Notes under the pieces: generated by a model
What the model was told of the DNA's origin: nothing
Seen by the model: only the letters and a program-made list of their open reading frames with translations
Databases searched by the model: none
Translations under genes and position numbers: made by a program
NCBI GenBank assembly: GCA_008330645.1
Contig: VLTN01000089.1
Coordinates: 1 to 62,500 of the forward strand
Source of the DNA: Cafeteria roenbergensis
Lineage: Eukaryota > Sar > Bigyra > Bicosoecida > Cafeteriaceae
Reading direction: 5' to 3'
Length of the DNA stretch: 62,500 nucleotides
Shown here: positions 10,712 through 21,238 of the stretch, piece after piece
Position numbering within the stretch: the stretch's first letter is position 1
Layout: each line of letters begins with the position of its first letter

Positions 10712-12010
10712 ATGGCCACCAGCCCTGCCCCCCTCGAGACCCGCGTTGCCCAGTGCCTCGCGTACATCCGAAGCCAGGTTTCTGAGAAGCCAGAGGTCGC
10801 CATCATTTGCGGCTCGGGCCTTGGCGGGCTGGCCGACGTGATCGAGTCGCCGGTGTCCCTGGATTACAAGGACATTCCCCACTTCCATGCCTCGTCCGTG
10901 CCTGGGCACGCCGGAAAGCTGGTGTTCGGGACGCTGGGCGGCAAGCAGGTCGTGGCCATGAAGGGTCGCTTCCACTTTTACGAGGGCTACCCGGCCTCCA
11001 CCGTTGCCTTCCCCGTGCGCGTGTTCGCCGCGCTCGGCGCCAAGGCGCTCATGGTGACCAACGCGGCCGGTGGCATCTCGGCACACCTGAACGTGGGCGA
11101 CGTGATGATCATCCGGGACCACATCTACGTCCCGGGACTCGGTGAGCTCGCAGCCTGGCCGCGCGCCGCCCTTTCGTGTGAATCACGTCTCCTCGGGGAG
11201 CTTGCCGCGCATCTTCCACCGCTCCGTCGCGGGGCTGGGCGCCGCGTGGCTCGCGCTGCTGCAAGAGTCGCTGCCAGGAACCCCTCAAGCTCATTTCGCC
11301 CTTGAGTTGTTGACGTTGAGTTGATGCCCCTCGCAGCGGGCAACCACTCGCTGGTGGGCAAGAACGAGCCCGCATTTGGGTCGCGGTTTGTGCCTTCCCA
11401 GGGAACCATGCGCGCTGACTTCGCGGAGCACGCGTTCAAGTGCGCGACCGACGCTGGCCTCACGGTCCACCAGGGCATCTACGCCTGCGTGTCCGGCCCG
11501 ACTTTCGAGAGCCCCGCCGAGGCGCGTGCCCTCCGCGCGATGGGAGCCGACGTCGTTGGTATGAGCACTGCGCCTGAGGTTGTGGTGGCGGCCCACAGCG
11601 GCCTGCCTGTTCTCGCCATGTCGCTCGTGACCAACAAGGTTGCGCTGGCTCCGGCGTTTGGCGCATCCAAGGCGTCCGCCCTGCCTACGGACGCGGAGGG
11701 CCTCCCTTCTCACGACGAGGTGCTCGAGGCCGTGGAGGGCAGCGAGGTGCGCCTCAAGTCCTTCGCGGTGGAGTTCGTCCGAACCGTGGACCTCTCAGCC
11801 GTGAAAGCGCCGGCCGCTTCGACCGTCGACTGGGCCTCCATCGACGCCGAGGCGCCCGGCGCCCCAGCCGTTTCCGCCCCAGCTTGCTGCAGCGGCCTTG
11901 GCTGCTTGAGCCCCGAGGGGATGCTGGTCGCTGCCGCAGCTGTGGGCGCCATCGCCGGGGCTGTGGCCGCGTTCGCCACAGTGCGCTGCTGCCCCGCCGC
12001 GACCAAGTAG
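10712..12010 (+). CDS. PNP: Purine nucleoside phosphorylase with hydrophobic C-terminal tail
   Basis: Two exons, 10712-11141 and 11337-12010, join across a 195-nt GTGAGC...CGCAG intron (phase 1) to give 367 residues. The enzyme splits inosine or guanosine with phosphate into base and ribose-1-phosphate in purine salvage. Motifs match the trimeric mammalian-type family in order: phosphate loop GSGLGG (34-39), GRFHFYEGYP (85-94), TNAAGG (116-121), GPTFES with the purine-binding Glu at 201, VGMSTAPEVV, and TNK with Asn at 243. Glu201 and Asn243 fall at the same numbers as in human PNP as I remember it. The core ends near residue 290; human PNP is about 289 residues. The extra tail is linker plus a hydrophobic stretch (about 339-358, Ala/Val/Gly/Ile) and a short RCC...K end, which suggests a tail anchor. 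An upstream in-frame ATG at 10628 would add 28 residues; the start at 10712 fits the family better. Confidence 0.92.
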
Positions 12011-12725
12011 GTGGTTGGGTGCCCTCCCCCGCCCCCTCCCCGCGCGCGCGGTGTGTGTGTGTGTGTGTGTGTGTAAGTTTACTGTTTGCGGGCGCGGGGA
12101 TGTGTCGGCCTGCTCAAGCCCTGCAGAGTGCGACCGAGTAGCCATCTTCGGATGTGCTTCGGTGACTGACCCAACTCGAGTGACTGGACCGACCCTCTCG
12201 AGCTTTGGCCACGTTGGCCCGCGCCACATTGCATCAGAGTCTTGTCTTTGCGCCGCTTGGCATCTCGTGCGCGAGCGAGGGCTGCCCTGGTCCACCAACG
12301 GCACGCACCCTCAAGTGGGCAGTCTTGCGGTGGCGTTCAGTGAAAATTCGCGCTTTCGCGCTGCCCGCAAAGCAGTCGGGAAGCGCACTTTGGCAGGCTT
12401 CGCGTGACAGGAGGCGCGCAGCCGAGCAACTGCAGAGCGCTGACGGACGAAGGGAGCGCGAAGCGCAAGGCAGCTCGCTGCAGCGGGCCTGGAGGCTTCG
12501 TTGGCGGTAGTGGGGGAAAGGCCTCGGGGCTCGAACCAAACCCATAGCACATGCAAACACCACCCACACAAAGAGAGCACGTGGGACCAGGCGGCCCGTG
12601 GCGGAGGGAGGGCTCGAGCGCGGCGGAGGGCTCGACCACAATTGGGAGCCCATCTGCTGTGGCTCGGTGCCCCCCGTCCAGCCACGAAAGGTGCTGATGC
12701 CTGAGATGCGCGCCCAGCTGCCACT
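12011..12725. other. Convergent intergenic region
   Basis: About 715 bases between the stop of PNP and the stop of the minus-strand ARM gene, so it holds two 3' ends. It carries a C-rich patch and a GT dinucleotide run just after the PNP stop. No gene, RNA or clear repeat family was seen in the remainder. Confidence 0.6.
12051..12074. repeat. (GT)12 microsatellite
   Basis: An uninterrupted GT run in the 3' flank of PNP, directly after a CG-alternating stretch. Confidence 0.95.
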
Positions 12726-14908
12726 TCACACGCTGGCGCCCCTGGCCATCGTACGGGCCCTGCGGAGGGCCTCCTTCGACGACGCCTCCACGTCGACGCC
12801 TGTGACATCCACACTGGACACCTCCCCTGCCGGGTCGAGCGCGTCAGCGGCGGCCTCGGCATCCCTCCTGAACTGGCGGTCAGGGCAGTGGCCGACGACG
12901 AAGCGGAGGTAAGGAACCACGTTGCAGGCCTTGGCATGATCCACAGCCGTGCTGGTCCCAGCCAGGCGAGAAATGGCGCGGGCGGCGTTGCGGCGAAGGC
13001 GGACGTTTTGGCGCTTGCAGGGCACCATGATGACGCTGGCCAGGGCGAACACTGCCCCGTTGTCGATCATGTCAGCGGCGCAGTCGGAGCACTGGGCCAT
13101 GAGAGCGAGGGCATTGGCGGCCTGGGAGTGGCACGTGGATCCTGCCTGCGCGCGAACCAGAGCGTTGATGAGCTTGCGGCCAACGTCGCGACGGCGCAGG
13201 GACGCGCGGCAGATGCCCTTGCCTGACCCGGCGAACTGCTTGTCCCCGGCCATGATCGCCGCGACGACCCGGGTTGCCCCCTCCTCGCGAACGTCGTCCC
13301 TGGACGAGCCAAGCATGCTCGCGATCACGTCGAAGCTCGTCTGCAGCAAGTCGGCCTCCTCGTCGTCGGACACGCTTGCGCCGGCGCCAGACTCGGTGGC
13401 CGCGCTTCCCGTTTGCCTCGAGCGGGGGATGGCGCCGGAGTCCTTGCCCCGGAGAGTGCCGGTCGGGGTGTCGGCGCGAGGCAGCGGGGCGGGGTCCGCC
13501 GGGCACTCAGGCAGCTTGGCGCAGGCCGCATTCACGGCGGCCCTGACGGCCGGGTCCACCGGAACAATGGGGGCAACCCGAGAGTCGTTGCAGCTCGGGG
13601 CCATGGTTATGCTGCTGGCATCCGCGGCGGAGGCCAAGGATTCCGAAAAGCGCAGGAACGCGTCATGGAACGAGTAGCGGTCGCCCGCGGTGCGGCTGAG
13701 CTCGAACACCGAGGCCAGCTCGCAGTCATCCGCCGCAGGGATGACCCACTCGCGAATGGTGAACTCGCACGACCCCCCGGGCCGGATCAGGGTGCAGCTC
13801 AGCTGGGAGACGGGGCGGGGGGCAAAGCAAGGCGGCAGCGACAATATTGGAAATGGTCAAATATGCGCAACGCGCAAGACGTGTCACAGCTGGAAATTTC
13901 GACTATTCCAGCGAAAAGCCGGCGCAGGCGCCGGACGCTTGCAGTTGCGCCGGCGCCCGGCCCGCTGACGGTCGCTTCGCGCGCGCGCCCGCGGAGCGCC
14001 CTCGCAAAGGCTTAGGCACGCGTTGACGGGCATGGGGCGGGTGCTCACCGAGGGCTCGGGGGACTCCATGGAAATGTCGCAGTCCATCGCGATGAGGGCG
14101 TCAACCACAACCGCCATCGCCCGAACGGGCTCCGCAAGAAGGCAGCGGTGGGTCGAGCGGAGGAAGAAGGGCGTCCTAGGGACGCTCTGGGGGGCGGCCA
14201 CCTCACGGGGAATGTCTGCGCTGCTCCAGATCATGATCGGCTCGGCTGCGGGGAGCGGGCCAAGGGCGACCGGGGCGGGGAGGAAACACGCGAGTGTGAG
14301 TCGAAGACTGCCTGATCTTGGCCCCGCGCGCCGGCCCACGCCCGCTGTCGCCGAACCATCCAGCGGGAAAGCTGCTGCTGCGCAGCGCGAGCACTGCCGG
14401 CGCAACGGGGGCCGGCGGCGGCGCCGGTGGGGCGCGGCAGCGGGGCCGAGAAGCCTGCGAAGCGGCCGGAAAAAGCCGTCGATCGGACTGGCGAGCTCGC
14501 GGCGTCGAAACATCCCAACTCACGGAACTTGGCAGGTGCCTCTCGCACGGGGATGGCGGCGGCGGCGCTCTGGCTCTTGGTCACAGCCTTGGGCATGGCG
14601 CGGCTGGCGGCGAGCGCCGGCTTGGCGGCGGCCGGACGAACGAGGCTGGCTCCGATCAAGCCCAAGTCCGACGTGCGGCGCACGCCAGCGTCCAGGGTCG
14701 CCACGCCCAAGGCAGCACTCCCGCTGTGCCCAAGACCGGCATGGCGAGGGCCAGACGCCTTGTCGGACACGGCCACAGCAGCTCGCAGCCCCGCGGGCAG
14801 CGCGCCGACGGGACCAGCAGCCTTGGTCCTCTCGCCCGCGCCCATCGGCTGAGTGCGGCCAGCCATCAGGTCGTCAAGGGTGAGAGAGACAGGCAAACCG
14901 AAAGCCAT
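12726..14908 (-). CDS. KA1-like domain plus armadillo-repeat protein
   Basis: Three exons on the minus strand: 14908-14524, 14245-14049 and 13802-12726, with GTGAGT and GTGAGC donors and YAG acceptors. Phases agree (1, then 0), giving 552 residues. The N-terminus (MAFGLPVSLTLDDLMAG) leads into an Ala/Pro-rich linker. Residues about 148-252 resemble the kinase-associated KA1 fold seen at the C-terminus of AMPK/MARK-type kinases: RSTHRCLLAEPVRAMAVVVD, then CTLIRPGGSCEFTIREW, then ELSRTAGDRYSFHDAFLRF. After a disordered spacer, about 345-515 is helical and armadillo-like (SQAANALALMAQCSDCAADM, LRRNAARAISRLAG). No kinase catalytic motif is present. It is probably a scaffold or regulatory subunit; KA1 assignment is by pattern only. 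It is divergent from NAD kinase with 108 bp between start codons. Confidence 0.75.
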
Positions 14909-15016
14909 TGGGGTCGTTGGCTGGCTGCCTGGCTCGGTCCGCAAGCGCGGAGAGTGGCGCCGAGAGCCTTGCAGCGCGGGCTTCCGTCGCGGCGCTCTGT
15001 CCGCGCGCGGTTTGTG
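14909..15016. promoter_or_regulatory. Short shared divergent promoter region (inferred)
   Basis: Only 108 bases separate the divergent start codons of the ARM gene and NAD kinase, so both 5' UTRs and core promoters must lie here or overlap the genes. No TATA-like element is evident. This is inference from gene orientation. Confidence 0.35.
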
Positions 15017-16963
15017 ATGGTCTTGCCGTCGACAGTGTTGCGCAATCGCGCCCGCGCTCTGGCAGCCAGACTTGCGGCCGGAGTCTCTGCCGTCGTGGCA
15101 CGCCACCCGCCCGCCGCTGGGCGCCCGCCGCGACCGCCGGAAGCCAGCGGCTGCATGCACTGGGGTGCCAGGCGGGGCGCCGGTGCGCTTCGGCGGGCCG
15201 CCGCAGCCTCCGCGCGGGCCGCTGCGCTCCTTTGCCGCGCGCATAGCTGCCGCACCACGCCCAGCAGCAAGGCCCAAGCGCCGCGATTCGTCGACGAGCA
15301 GGGCACCAAATGGCTGAGGTGGGAGCAGCGGCCCACGCGGTTCCTCCTCATCAAGAAGCCCGGCGTGGAGCAGCCGCGGGAGGCGCTCAGGCTCATCGCG
15401 TCATGGCTCAAGGACGACTGGGGCGCCGCTCGGGTGCTTGTGGAGCCGTCAGTGCTCATCGAGGACGACAGCCTAGCCGGTCGCGGGGCCGAGGCGTTCT
15501 GCGGCTCCGAGGGCGAGGCCCGGGACGTGGACGCAGTCATCTCGCTGGGCGGCGACGGCACTATTCTCTACGCCAACACCCTCTTCGGAAACAAGCGGGT
15601 GCCCCCGGTCATCGCCTTTGCGCTGGGAACTGTGGGGTTTCTCACCCCCTTTCCCCCGCGCAACTTTGAGGCGGTGCTCCAGCGCGTCCTCAGCGAGGGG
15701 TGCGCCGCGCAGAGCCGCCCGCGGCTGGCCTTGAGCGTCGTTGAGGGGAACAGGCCGCCCGACGACACCACAGGTCAGGCAAGGCGGGGCATGGGGCGCC
15801 AGGCGCAGGGCGCTGCCGGGCTGGTGGCCGTGAACGAGGTCGTCGTGGCCCGCAAAGGCCCAGCCCACCCCGGCGCCCCGACGCTGGCCTGCACGGTGAA
15901 CGGGCGCGCCACCGCCACTGGTGGAGGGGAGGGATTGATTTTGGCAACCGCCACCGGCTCTACCGCCTACAGCCTCTCGGCAGGAGGACCCGTGGTCGCT
16001 CCCACGGTGCAGGTGAGAAGACGAGCCCGCGGCGGCCCAGCCCGCGGCGGCCCAGCCCGCGGCGGCCCAGCCCGCGGCGGCCCAGCCCGCGGCGGCCCTG
16101 CCCGCGGCTTAATGGGGCATCTCGGCGCCCCGGCCCTGGTCCCCACGTGTGCAACTTAGTCGATCGATCTTCCCCCCCCCCCCCCGCCGCCTCCTATGCA
16201 CCACCCCCCGTCGTGCTCGCAGGGAGTGCTGCTCACGCCACTGTCACCTGCCGTGGCAGCGACACCGGCCGTCATCCCCGCGGACAGCGTTGTGGCCATC
16301 GACGTGGTTCCTGTGGGGCACAGCGCGCTGGCAGCGGCTGGAGAGGCTGGCCTCGTCGCCGCTGGCCTCGACACCGTGGCGAACCGTTGTCGAGAAGGCT
16401 TCGCGAACAAGCGCGCCGGCAGTCGCCTCGGCACGGAGGCCGAAGCGGCCTCTGGAGCGACGCGAAATTCGAGCGCGGGAGACAGTTGGGGCGGGTCACC
16501 AGACGGGCACACCACAACCACTGCTGCGGCAGCGGCAGCGGCAACAGCTGCAGCTGCAGCAGCGGCAACAGCGGCTGGGGAGGAGGCTGCCGCCGGCAAT
16601 TCCACCCTCGGGCGCGGCGCTGGCGCCTACGGCGTGGAGACGCTGCCAGCCGCTGTTGTGGGGAACTATGGCGGGTGGGCGGCACCGGGACGGCTTGCCC
16701 GTGCTGGCGTGGCGGCCGTTCAGCCCAGCTCCAGCTGCGTGTCGGTGGATGTGGATGGCAAACCCGGCCTCTCGCTCAGCGTTGGAGACAGGCTTGTCAT
16801 CACGCAGTCGCCCTGGCCGCTGGTCACCGTAACGGCCTCGTCGCCCCTCGGGGACTGGCTTTCGGACATCACGTCTGTGCTCAACTGGAATTTGCAACCA
16901 TCTCGGCGCAGTGGCGGGGAGGCTGGCGACAGGCCGCCCCACCTCCGCCCCGGAGGCACATAG
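15017..16963 (+). CDS. NADK: NAD kinase, possibly mitochondrial
   Basis: Two exons, 15017-16012 and 16223-16963, join at phase 0 across a 210-nt GTGAGA...CGCAG intron, giving 578 residues. The enzyme phosphorylates NAD to NADP using ATP. Diagnostic motifs are GGDGT at 178-182 and TGSTAYSLSAGGP at about 313-325. After the intron come LLTPLSP, PADSVVAID, VSVDVDGKPG and the end LGDWLSDITSVLNWN, matching the human-type C-terminus. The first 90 residues are Arg/Ala-rich and lack acidic residues at the start (MVLPSTVLRNRARALAARLA), like a mitochondrial presequence; a second in-frame ATG at 15155 would shorten it. Between PADSVVAIDVV and VSVDVDGKPG there is an insertion of more than 100 mostly low-complexity residues (poly-Ala/Thr near 16510-16580) where human NADK has a short loop. 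It is unclear whether that insert is excised as a missed intron. Confidence 0.9.
16026..16108 (+). repeat. 15-nt minisatellite inside the NADK intron
   Basis: The unit CCCGCGGCGGCCCAG is repeated about five and a half times head to tail, entirely within the intron; the last full copy ends in CTG instead of CAG. Confidence 0.95.
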
Positions 16964-17339
16964 CAGTGCAACCGAACTCTCAACGCGCCCACCGACATCC
17001 TCCCCCCTGCCGCCGCACGCGCGCGCGCGTGACGTCTGCTTTGATCGGCGCGACAGCGCACACCGTTTGCCCTCCCAGAGCCTTCAGAAGCAGCTTGTGT
17101 GCGCGGGTCCGATGTGTGACGACAGCTCCGCCTTGAGAGCGGCGCCGCCTAAGGCTTCAAGCTCGTGCCTGTCCCAACTGCAAGAGCCAAGCCCTGGCCG
17201 TTTGCCTCACGGACGCAGCGTTGTCGGTGTTGAGCATGTGAAACAACCTCGCGCCCACAGGTGCGCAAGCTGCATGTCGAGAGGCTCTGCCGTCGGTGCC
17301 AGCAAAGCCCGTCGCCTCACCGCCGTTGCCGCGGCGGAC
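16964..17339 (+). other. Intergenic region NADK to CK2 beta
   Basis: About 375 bases between co-oriented genes. It starts with the NADK 3' flank, includes a C-rich and CGCGCG patch near 17008-17030, and ends in the CK2 beta 5' flank. No gene or structured RNA recognised. Confidence 0.5.
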
Positions 17340-19291
17340 ATGGCAGCCATGGAGGACGACGCCGACACGTGGATCGGGTGGTTTTGCAGCCAAAAGGGCA
17401 ACGAGTTCCTCTGCGAGGTCGAGGCCTCCTTCATCGGTGCGCCGACCGCTGCGTGGCTGCTTCCTCAGCGTGTCCGCCCGGCCCGGAGCCTACGCCTAGC
17501 GCGCTCTCACGCTTGCCCCCGCCCCGGTGTGCCTTGCTTGCACGATCCAGAGTCGGTGCTCTCCGTGCTCGCGATGCGGCAAGCACTGCGTCCCGTGCCG
17601 GGCCAGTGCGGCGTCGCCATCGTCGTTTCCTCCTGATGGCCGCCCCTTTGCCGCCCCCCCCCCTCCGCAGAGGACGCTTTCAACCTATACGGCCTCCGGT
17701 CCATGGTTCCGCACTTTCGCGACTGCATTGAAATGATTTTGGACATTCGCTCGGGTAAGAGCTGGCGACTCGCGCGGGCCGGCACGCGGCTTGCGGCACT
17801 CCAGCACAAAGTCCGACGCGCCCTGGCCCAGGCAACGCGCGCTGTCCCCGCCGCCGAGCTCTCGCACTGGCTGCAGGGTCAGAGCGCGACCGCGAGGACT
17901 GGAGCGGGGCGCTTTTTGAGCACGCGCGCGACCTCTACGGGCTGATTCACGCTCGGTTCATCCTCACCTCGAGAGGCATGCTCAAGATGGTGAGCCGCCA
18001 GGGCGCACGCGAGCGCGCATGGGCAGCCTGCCGATACCAACCTGTCAGGCCAGCTTCACAGCTCATCGTCGCCGCCGCACCGGCGGGACCAGCCCTGGCC
18101 TGCAAGCAAGCCCACTCATGGCGCATGCAGCCACCCGCCCCTTTAGCCCCCCCCCCCCCCCCAATGGTGCAGAGAGACCCGCCTCTGCAGGGGAACGCGC
18201 AGCCAGCCCCCGCCCTCGCAACGCAAACATCCCCCCTCCGACCCCCCCCCCCCCCCCGAGAGCGCAGCTTCACAAGTACGAGGACTTGGAGTTCGGCCAC
18301 TGCCCCAACGTCGCCTGCCAGAACTTCCCCGTCCTGCCCGTCGGCCTCAGCAACGACCTCAGGGTGGAGACTGTGAAGCTCTTCTGCCCCCGCTGCGAGC
18401 AGGTGTACCGCGCAACCACCCACGACGCCCCATCGTCTCTCGACGGATCGTTCTTCGGCACAACGTTCCCCCACCTCCTCCTCCTCCTTCGCCCGGGCCT
18501 GGCACCGCCGTGAGTCGCGCCGCTGCCCCAGCCAAGCGCGCTTGCCCCCCTGCGGCTGCGAGTGCAGTTGCAACCGCAGTTGCCGCCGCAGTTGCCGCCG
18601 CAGTTGCAACCGCAGTTGCAACCGCAGCTGTTCTGCGCCCCTGCCCGCACCTGCCCTCCCCCCCCCCCGCGCCCGATCCGCCTACGCGTGCACTCGCCCG
18701 CTGAGCACCGTTGTCGCCAGCCGCCCATGCCCGCCGCGCCGCGCGCGCCGACCCCGCCCGCGCCGAGCGAACTATTTGGCCTCGCAGCAAGTCCCCGTGG
18801 CGCTACGTGCCGCGCATCTACGGGTTCCGCATCTACGGCCGCGCTGGGAGCAAGGGCGCGGGTGTCCTGGAGGCCATTGCGGAACAGGAGCGCAAGGGCG
18901 AGGACGTCGCCCGCGCGAGCACCGCCCTCATTGAGGCCATCGCAGCAGTGCAGGCGCCCCTGGACCGCGCGTCGGAGGCCCCCCGGCTGCCGCCTCCCGC
19001 TGAGGGGGGGGCATGCCTGGCACGCCGCTCGGCCTCGCCGAATCGTCGGAGCTGCCCGCGGCCGGGGCCTCGTCCCAGACCGCCGCCGCTGCCGCTGCCG
19101 CCGCCGCCGCCGCCACGGGCACCGCCGCGTCTTCGTGGACGGCGGCCGCCTCAGCCCCCGCCGCGGAGCAGCTGAACCACAACGGCGCAGAGGCCGGAGC
19201 TCCTGCGGCGGGTGCCGGCGACGGCGATGACGACGACGCAGAGGACGAGGCGGCTCGCCACGCCCCTAAGAAGCTCAAGACAAGTGCATGA
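17340..19291 (+). CDS. CSNK2B: Casein kinase 2 regulatory subunit beta
   Basis: Five exons: 17340-17436, 17671-17754, 17877-17989, 18268-18509 and 18788 onward. Donors are GTGCGC, GTAAGA, GTGAGC and GTGAGT, and the phases (1, 1, 0, 2) all agree. The spliced product reads WIGWFCSQKGNEFLCEVEASF, then EDAFNLYGLRSMVPHFRDC, LYGLIHARFILTSRGMLKM, the zinc module with Cys110, Cys115, Cys138 and Cys141 (human 109, 114, 137, 140), SFFGTTFPHL, and WRYVPRIYGFRIYGRAG. This subunit dimerises through the zinc ribbon and tethers the catalytic alpha subunits. In frame, the last exon stops at 19175 with a Pro/Arg-rich end (307 residues). A one-base shift in the G8 run near 19003-19010 would instead give an Ala-rich then acidic tail ending KKLKTSA at 19291, which looks more natural. 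I give the longer end. Confidence 0.93.
18564..18623 (+). repeat. 12-nt minisatellite in CK2 beta intron 4
   Basis: Five head-to-tail 12-mers of GCAGTTGCAACC or GCAGTTGCCGCC. All lie between the donor at 18510 and the acceptor at 18787. Confidence 0.9.
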
Positions 19292-19850
19292 GCCCAGGCC
19301 GCCTCATCTACGCCCTCCCTGGCCCTCTGACCGGCACGGTCCTTGGCGCGCTCCGCCGCAGCTCTGCAGCCGGGCAGCGGCCGGGCGCGATGCAGCGTTG
19401 AGAGCGGCCAAGCCCGGTGCGGGGCGTCGCGGCGCGTGCTTCTTGTGCCCTGAGCGTGAAGTGCCTCTGCTCAGTGACCAACGCGTGGTCCCGTGTCTGC
19501 GTGTGCTGGCAGCTGATGACCAAATTGAACTGCTTCTCATCACGCTCGGCCCCGCACTCGACTGCAGACCGTACCCCCCCTCCCACCCCAAAGCGCACAA
19601 GTGCGCACCGCTGACGGCAGCCACAGAAGCCCTCTGCAATCACTCGTTGCGAAGGCCCTGCGGGAGCTCCGTGCCCTGATACGGTCGAGGGCGGTCCGAT
19701 CGGTGCCAAGCAAGCGGCTCTGCCTGAGCAGGCGCCAAGCGCAAGAGCAAGCACTCGCGCGCTGCAGCCGAGCACGCGTCCCGGACAAAGGGTGCCAACT
19801 GCGGGAACCAGCGACACCAGCTTGCTGCTCCTCGGCGTGGGCCGCGGACG
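19292..19850. other. Intergenic region
   Basis: About 560 bases between CK2 beta and the EF-hand gene. Long open frames here on the minus strand are shadows extending from the EF-hand gene. Nothing else was recognised. Confidence 0.5.
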
Positions 19851-20552
19851 ATGGCAGCTTCTGCAGGCTCGGCGGCCGCGCTGGGTCGCGCCGGCAACCG
19901 ACCGGCCAAGATCGGCACTGGGCCCAAGGCGGCCGGCCCGAAGCCGGCTGCGCCCCCGAAGCCGGGGGGCAAGGCATCCCGGCTGGCAGGCAAGCACTCG
20001 GGGGTGGGGGCATCCAAGATCAAGGCCAAGGGCGCCAGCCCCGCCAAGGCGGCCAGCTCGGCCGGGTCCGCTGCGTCCTCCCCTGCTGGCGAGCTGCGAC
20101 CGCCCGTGACCAAGGAGCAGCGCGCCGAGTTTGTGCAGGCTTTTGTCCAGTCTGACAAGGCCAGGACGGGAACACTGAGCTTCGGCCAGGCAGCCAAGCT
20201 GGCTTCGAGCCTCGGCTGCGCGACCACGCGCACGCAAGTGCGAAACCTCGCGAGACGAGGAGGCGTGGAGGGGGAAGCGGGCGTGTCGTCTGACCAGTTT
20301 GCTGACTTGGTAATGGGCCACCTGATGCGTCAGCCGCGCCTGACGGAGGACCAGATGGCGGACGCGCTCCGGCGTCTCCCGGCCGCGGCGTCGGGGTCGA
20401 TGATGGGGGAGGTGGCGCTGAAAATGCTTGGCAGCTGCGGCGAGGCGCTGGACGCGGAGGAGCTGGAGATGCTGGCCAAGGAGGCCAAGATCAAGCCCGG
20501 CTCCGAGGTGACCGTGCGCCACCTCCTGGCAGTGCTCATGCGGTCGGAGTAG
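19851..20552 (+). CDS. Small degenerate EF-hand-like protein
   Basis: A single exon of 233 residues starting at ATG 19851. The first 85 residues are a basic, Ala/Gly/Pro/Lys-rich leader. The rest is helical and calmodulin-like in spacing: TKEQRAEFVQAF followed by a loop DKARTGTLSFGQ and a helix LASSLG, then SSDQFADLVMGHL, LTEDQMADALRRL, and GSEVTVRHLLAVLM near the end. The first loop has Asp at position 1 and Gly at 6 but Gln instead of the acidic residue at position 12, and the other loops lack most ligands. It may therefore fold like calmodulin or troponin C without binding calcium tightly. Partner and location are unknown. Related calmodulin-like families include centrin and myosin light chains; I cannot choose among them. 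Confidence 0.75.
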   Translation: MAASAGSAAALGRAGNRPAKIGTGPKAAGPKPAAPPKPGGKASRLAGKHSGVGASKIKAKGASPAKAASSAGSAASSPAGELRPPVTKEQRAEFVQAFVQSDKARTGTLSFGQAAKLASSLGCATTRTQVRNLARRGGVEGEAGVSSDQFADLVMGHLMRQPRLTEDQMADALRRLPAAASGSMMGEVALKMLGSCGEALDAEELEMLAKEAKIKPGSEVTVRHLLAVLMRSE

Positions 20553-21238
20553 GGCCGCCGAGGCGGCCTTTCCGCGCCTCGAGCGTGTGTATCACGGCCG
20601 GCAGTTGTTTGCGTGTTTGTGCGCGGCAGCAGGGAGCGCTGTGTGCTGTCCCCGTCGCGTGGCCGGAAGATTGCAGCCAAGAACTATTCGGTTGCTTGTG
20701 GCCAGCGCGCCTGCCCGCGGCTTGGGCGGCTGCGTGGCAGCGAAGCAAGCCGCAACGCGCAGACACGATCGAGCACACTTGGTTTGCACAGCAGCTTCGA
20801 TTGCTTGCGGGCGTTGCGGGTGCCGCAAATCGCGGGCCCGAGTGCCGTCGCGAAACAATCGTCGACAGCCACACGGCAGCGGAGCAGCTGCTGCGGCGCA
20901 CTCACGCGCGCGCGCACCAAACAGCCCCACGGGCCGGCAACTGCGCAAAAGTTTGCGCCGCGCGCCGCTGCACGGGTTGTGAGCAACAAGCAACCCGTGT
21001 TGCAGAGCTGCGTGGCCGCTGGAGCTCTGACAGCTGCAAACGGCAGCGACGGGGGCGAGCGGTCGCTCGCCGGTGTCGCTCACGCACAGGCCGCGGGCGC
21101 CCGCGCAGGCCCTCGCACGGGGCTGCCAGCGCGCGTGCGCATTCGCCAGAGAGAAAGGGCCATCATCGCCTGCTTGGCCAGGGCGAGCCGGGCGTCCTCG
21201 TCGCGGCGAAGCAAGTCGAGGCGCGGGGCAACCGCACA
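20553..21238 (+). other. Intergenic region upstream of the RCC1 giant gene
   Basis: About 690 bases. Reading frames stay open by GC bias but their translation is Cys/Arg/Gln-rich without any domain pattern, and codon use differs from the neighbouring genes. No RNA gene was recognised. Confidence 0.5.

Noticed and set aside
16026-16108. Tandem 15-mers considered as a CRISPR-like array
   Set aside because: No spacers; units are contiguous, within an intron, in a eukaryotic genome.
18564-18623. 12-mer tandem array considered as a regulatory or CRISPR repeat
   Set aside because: Contiguous units without spacers, inside a CK2 beta intron; simple minisatellite.
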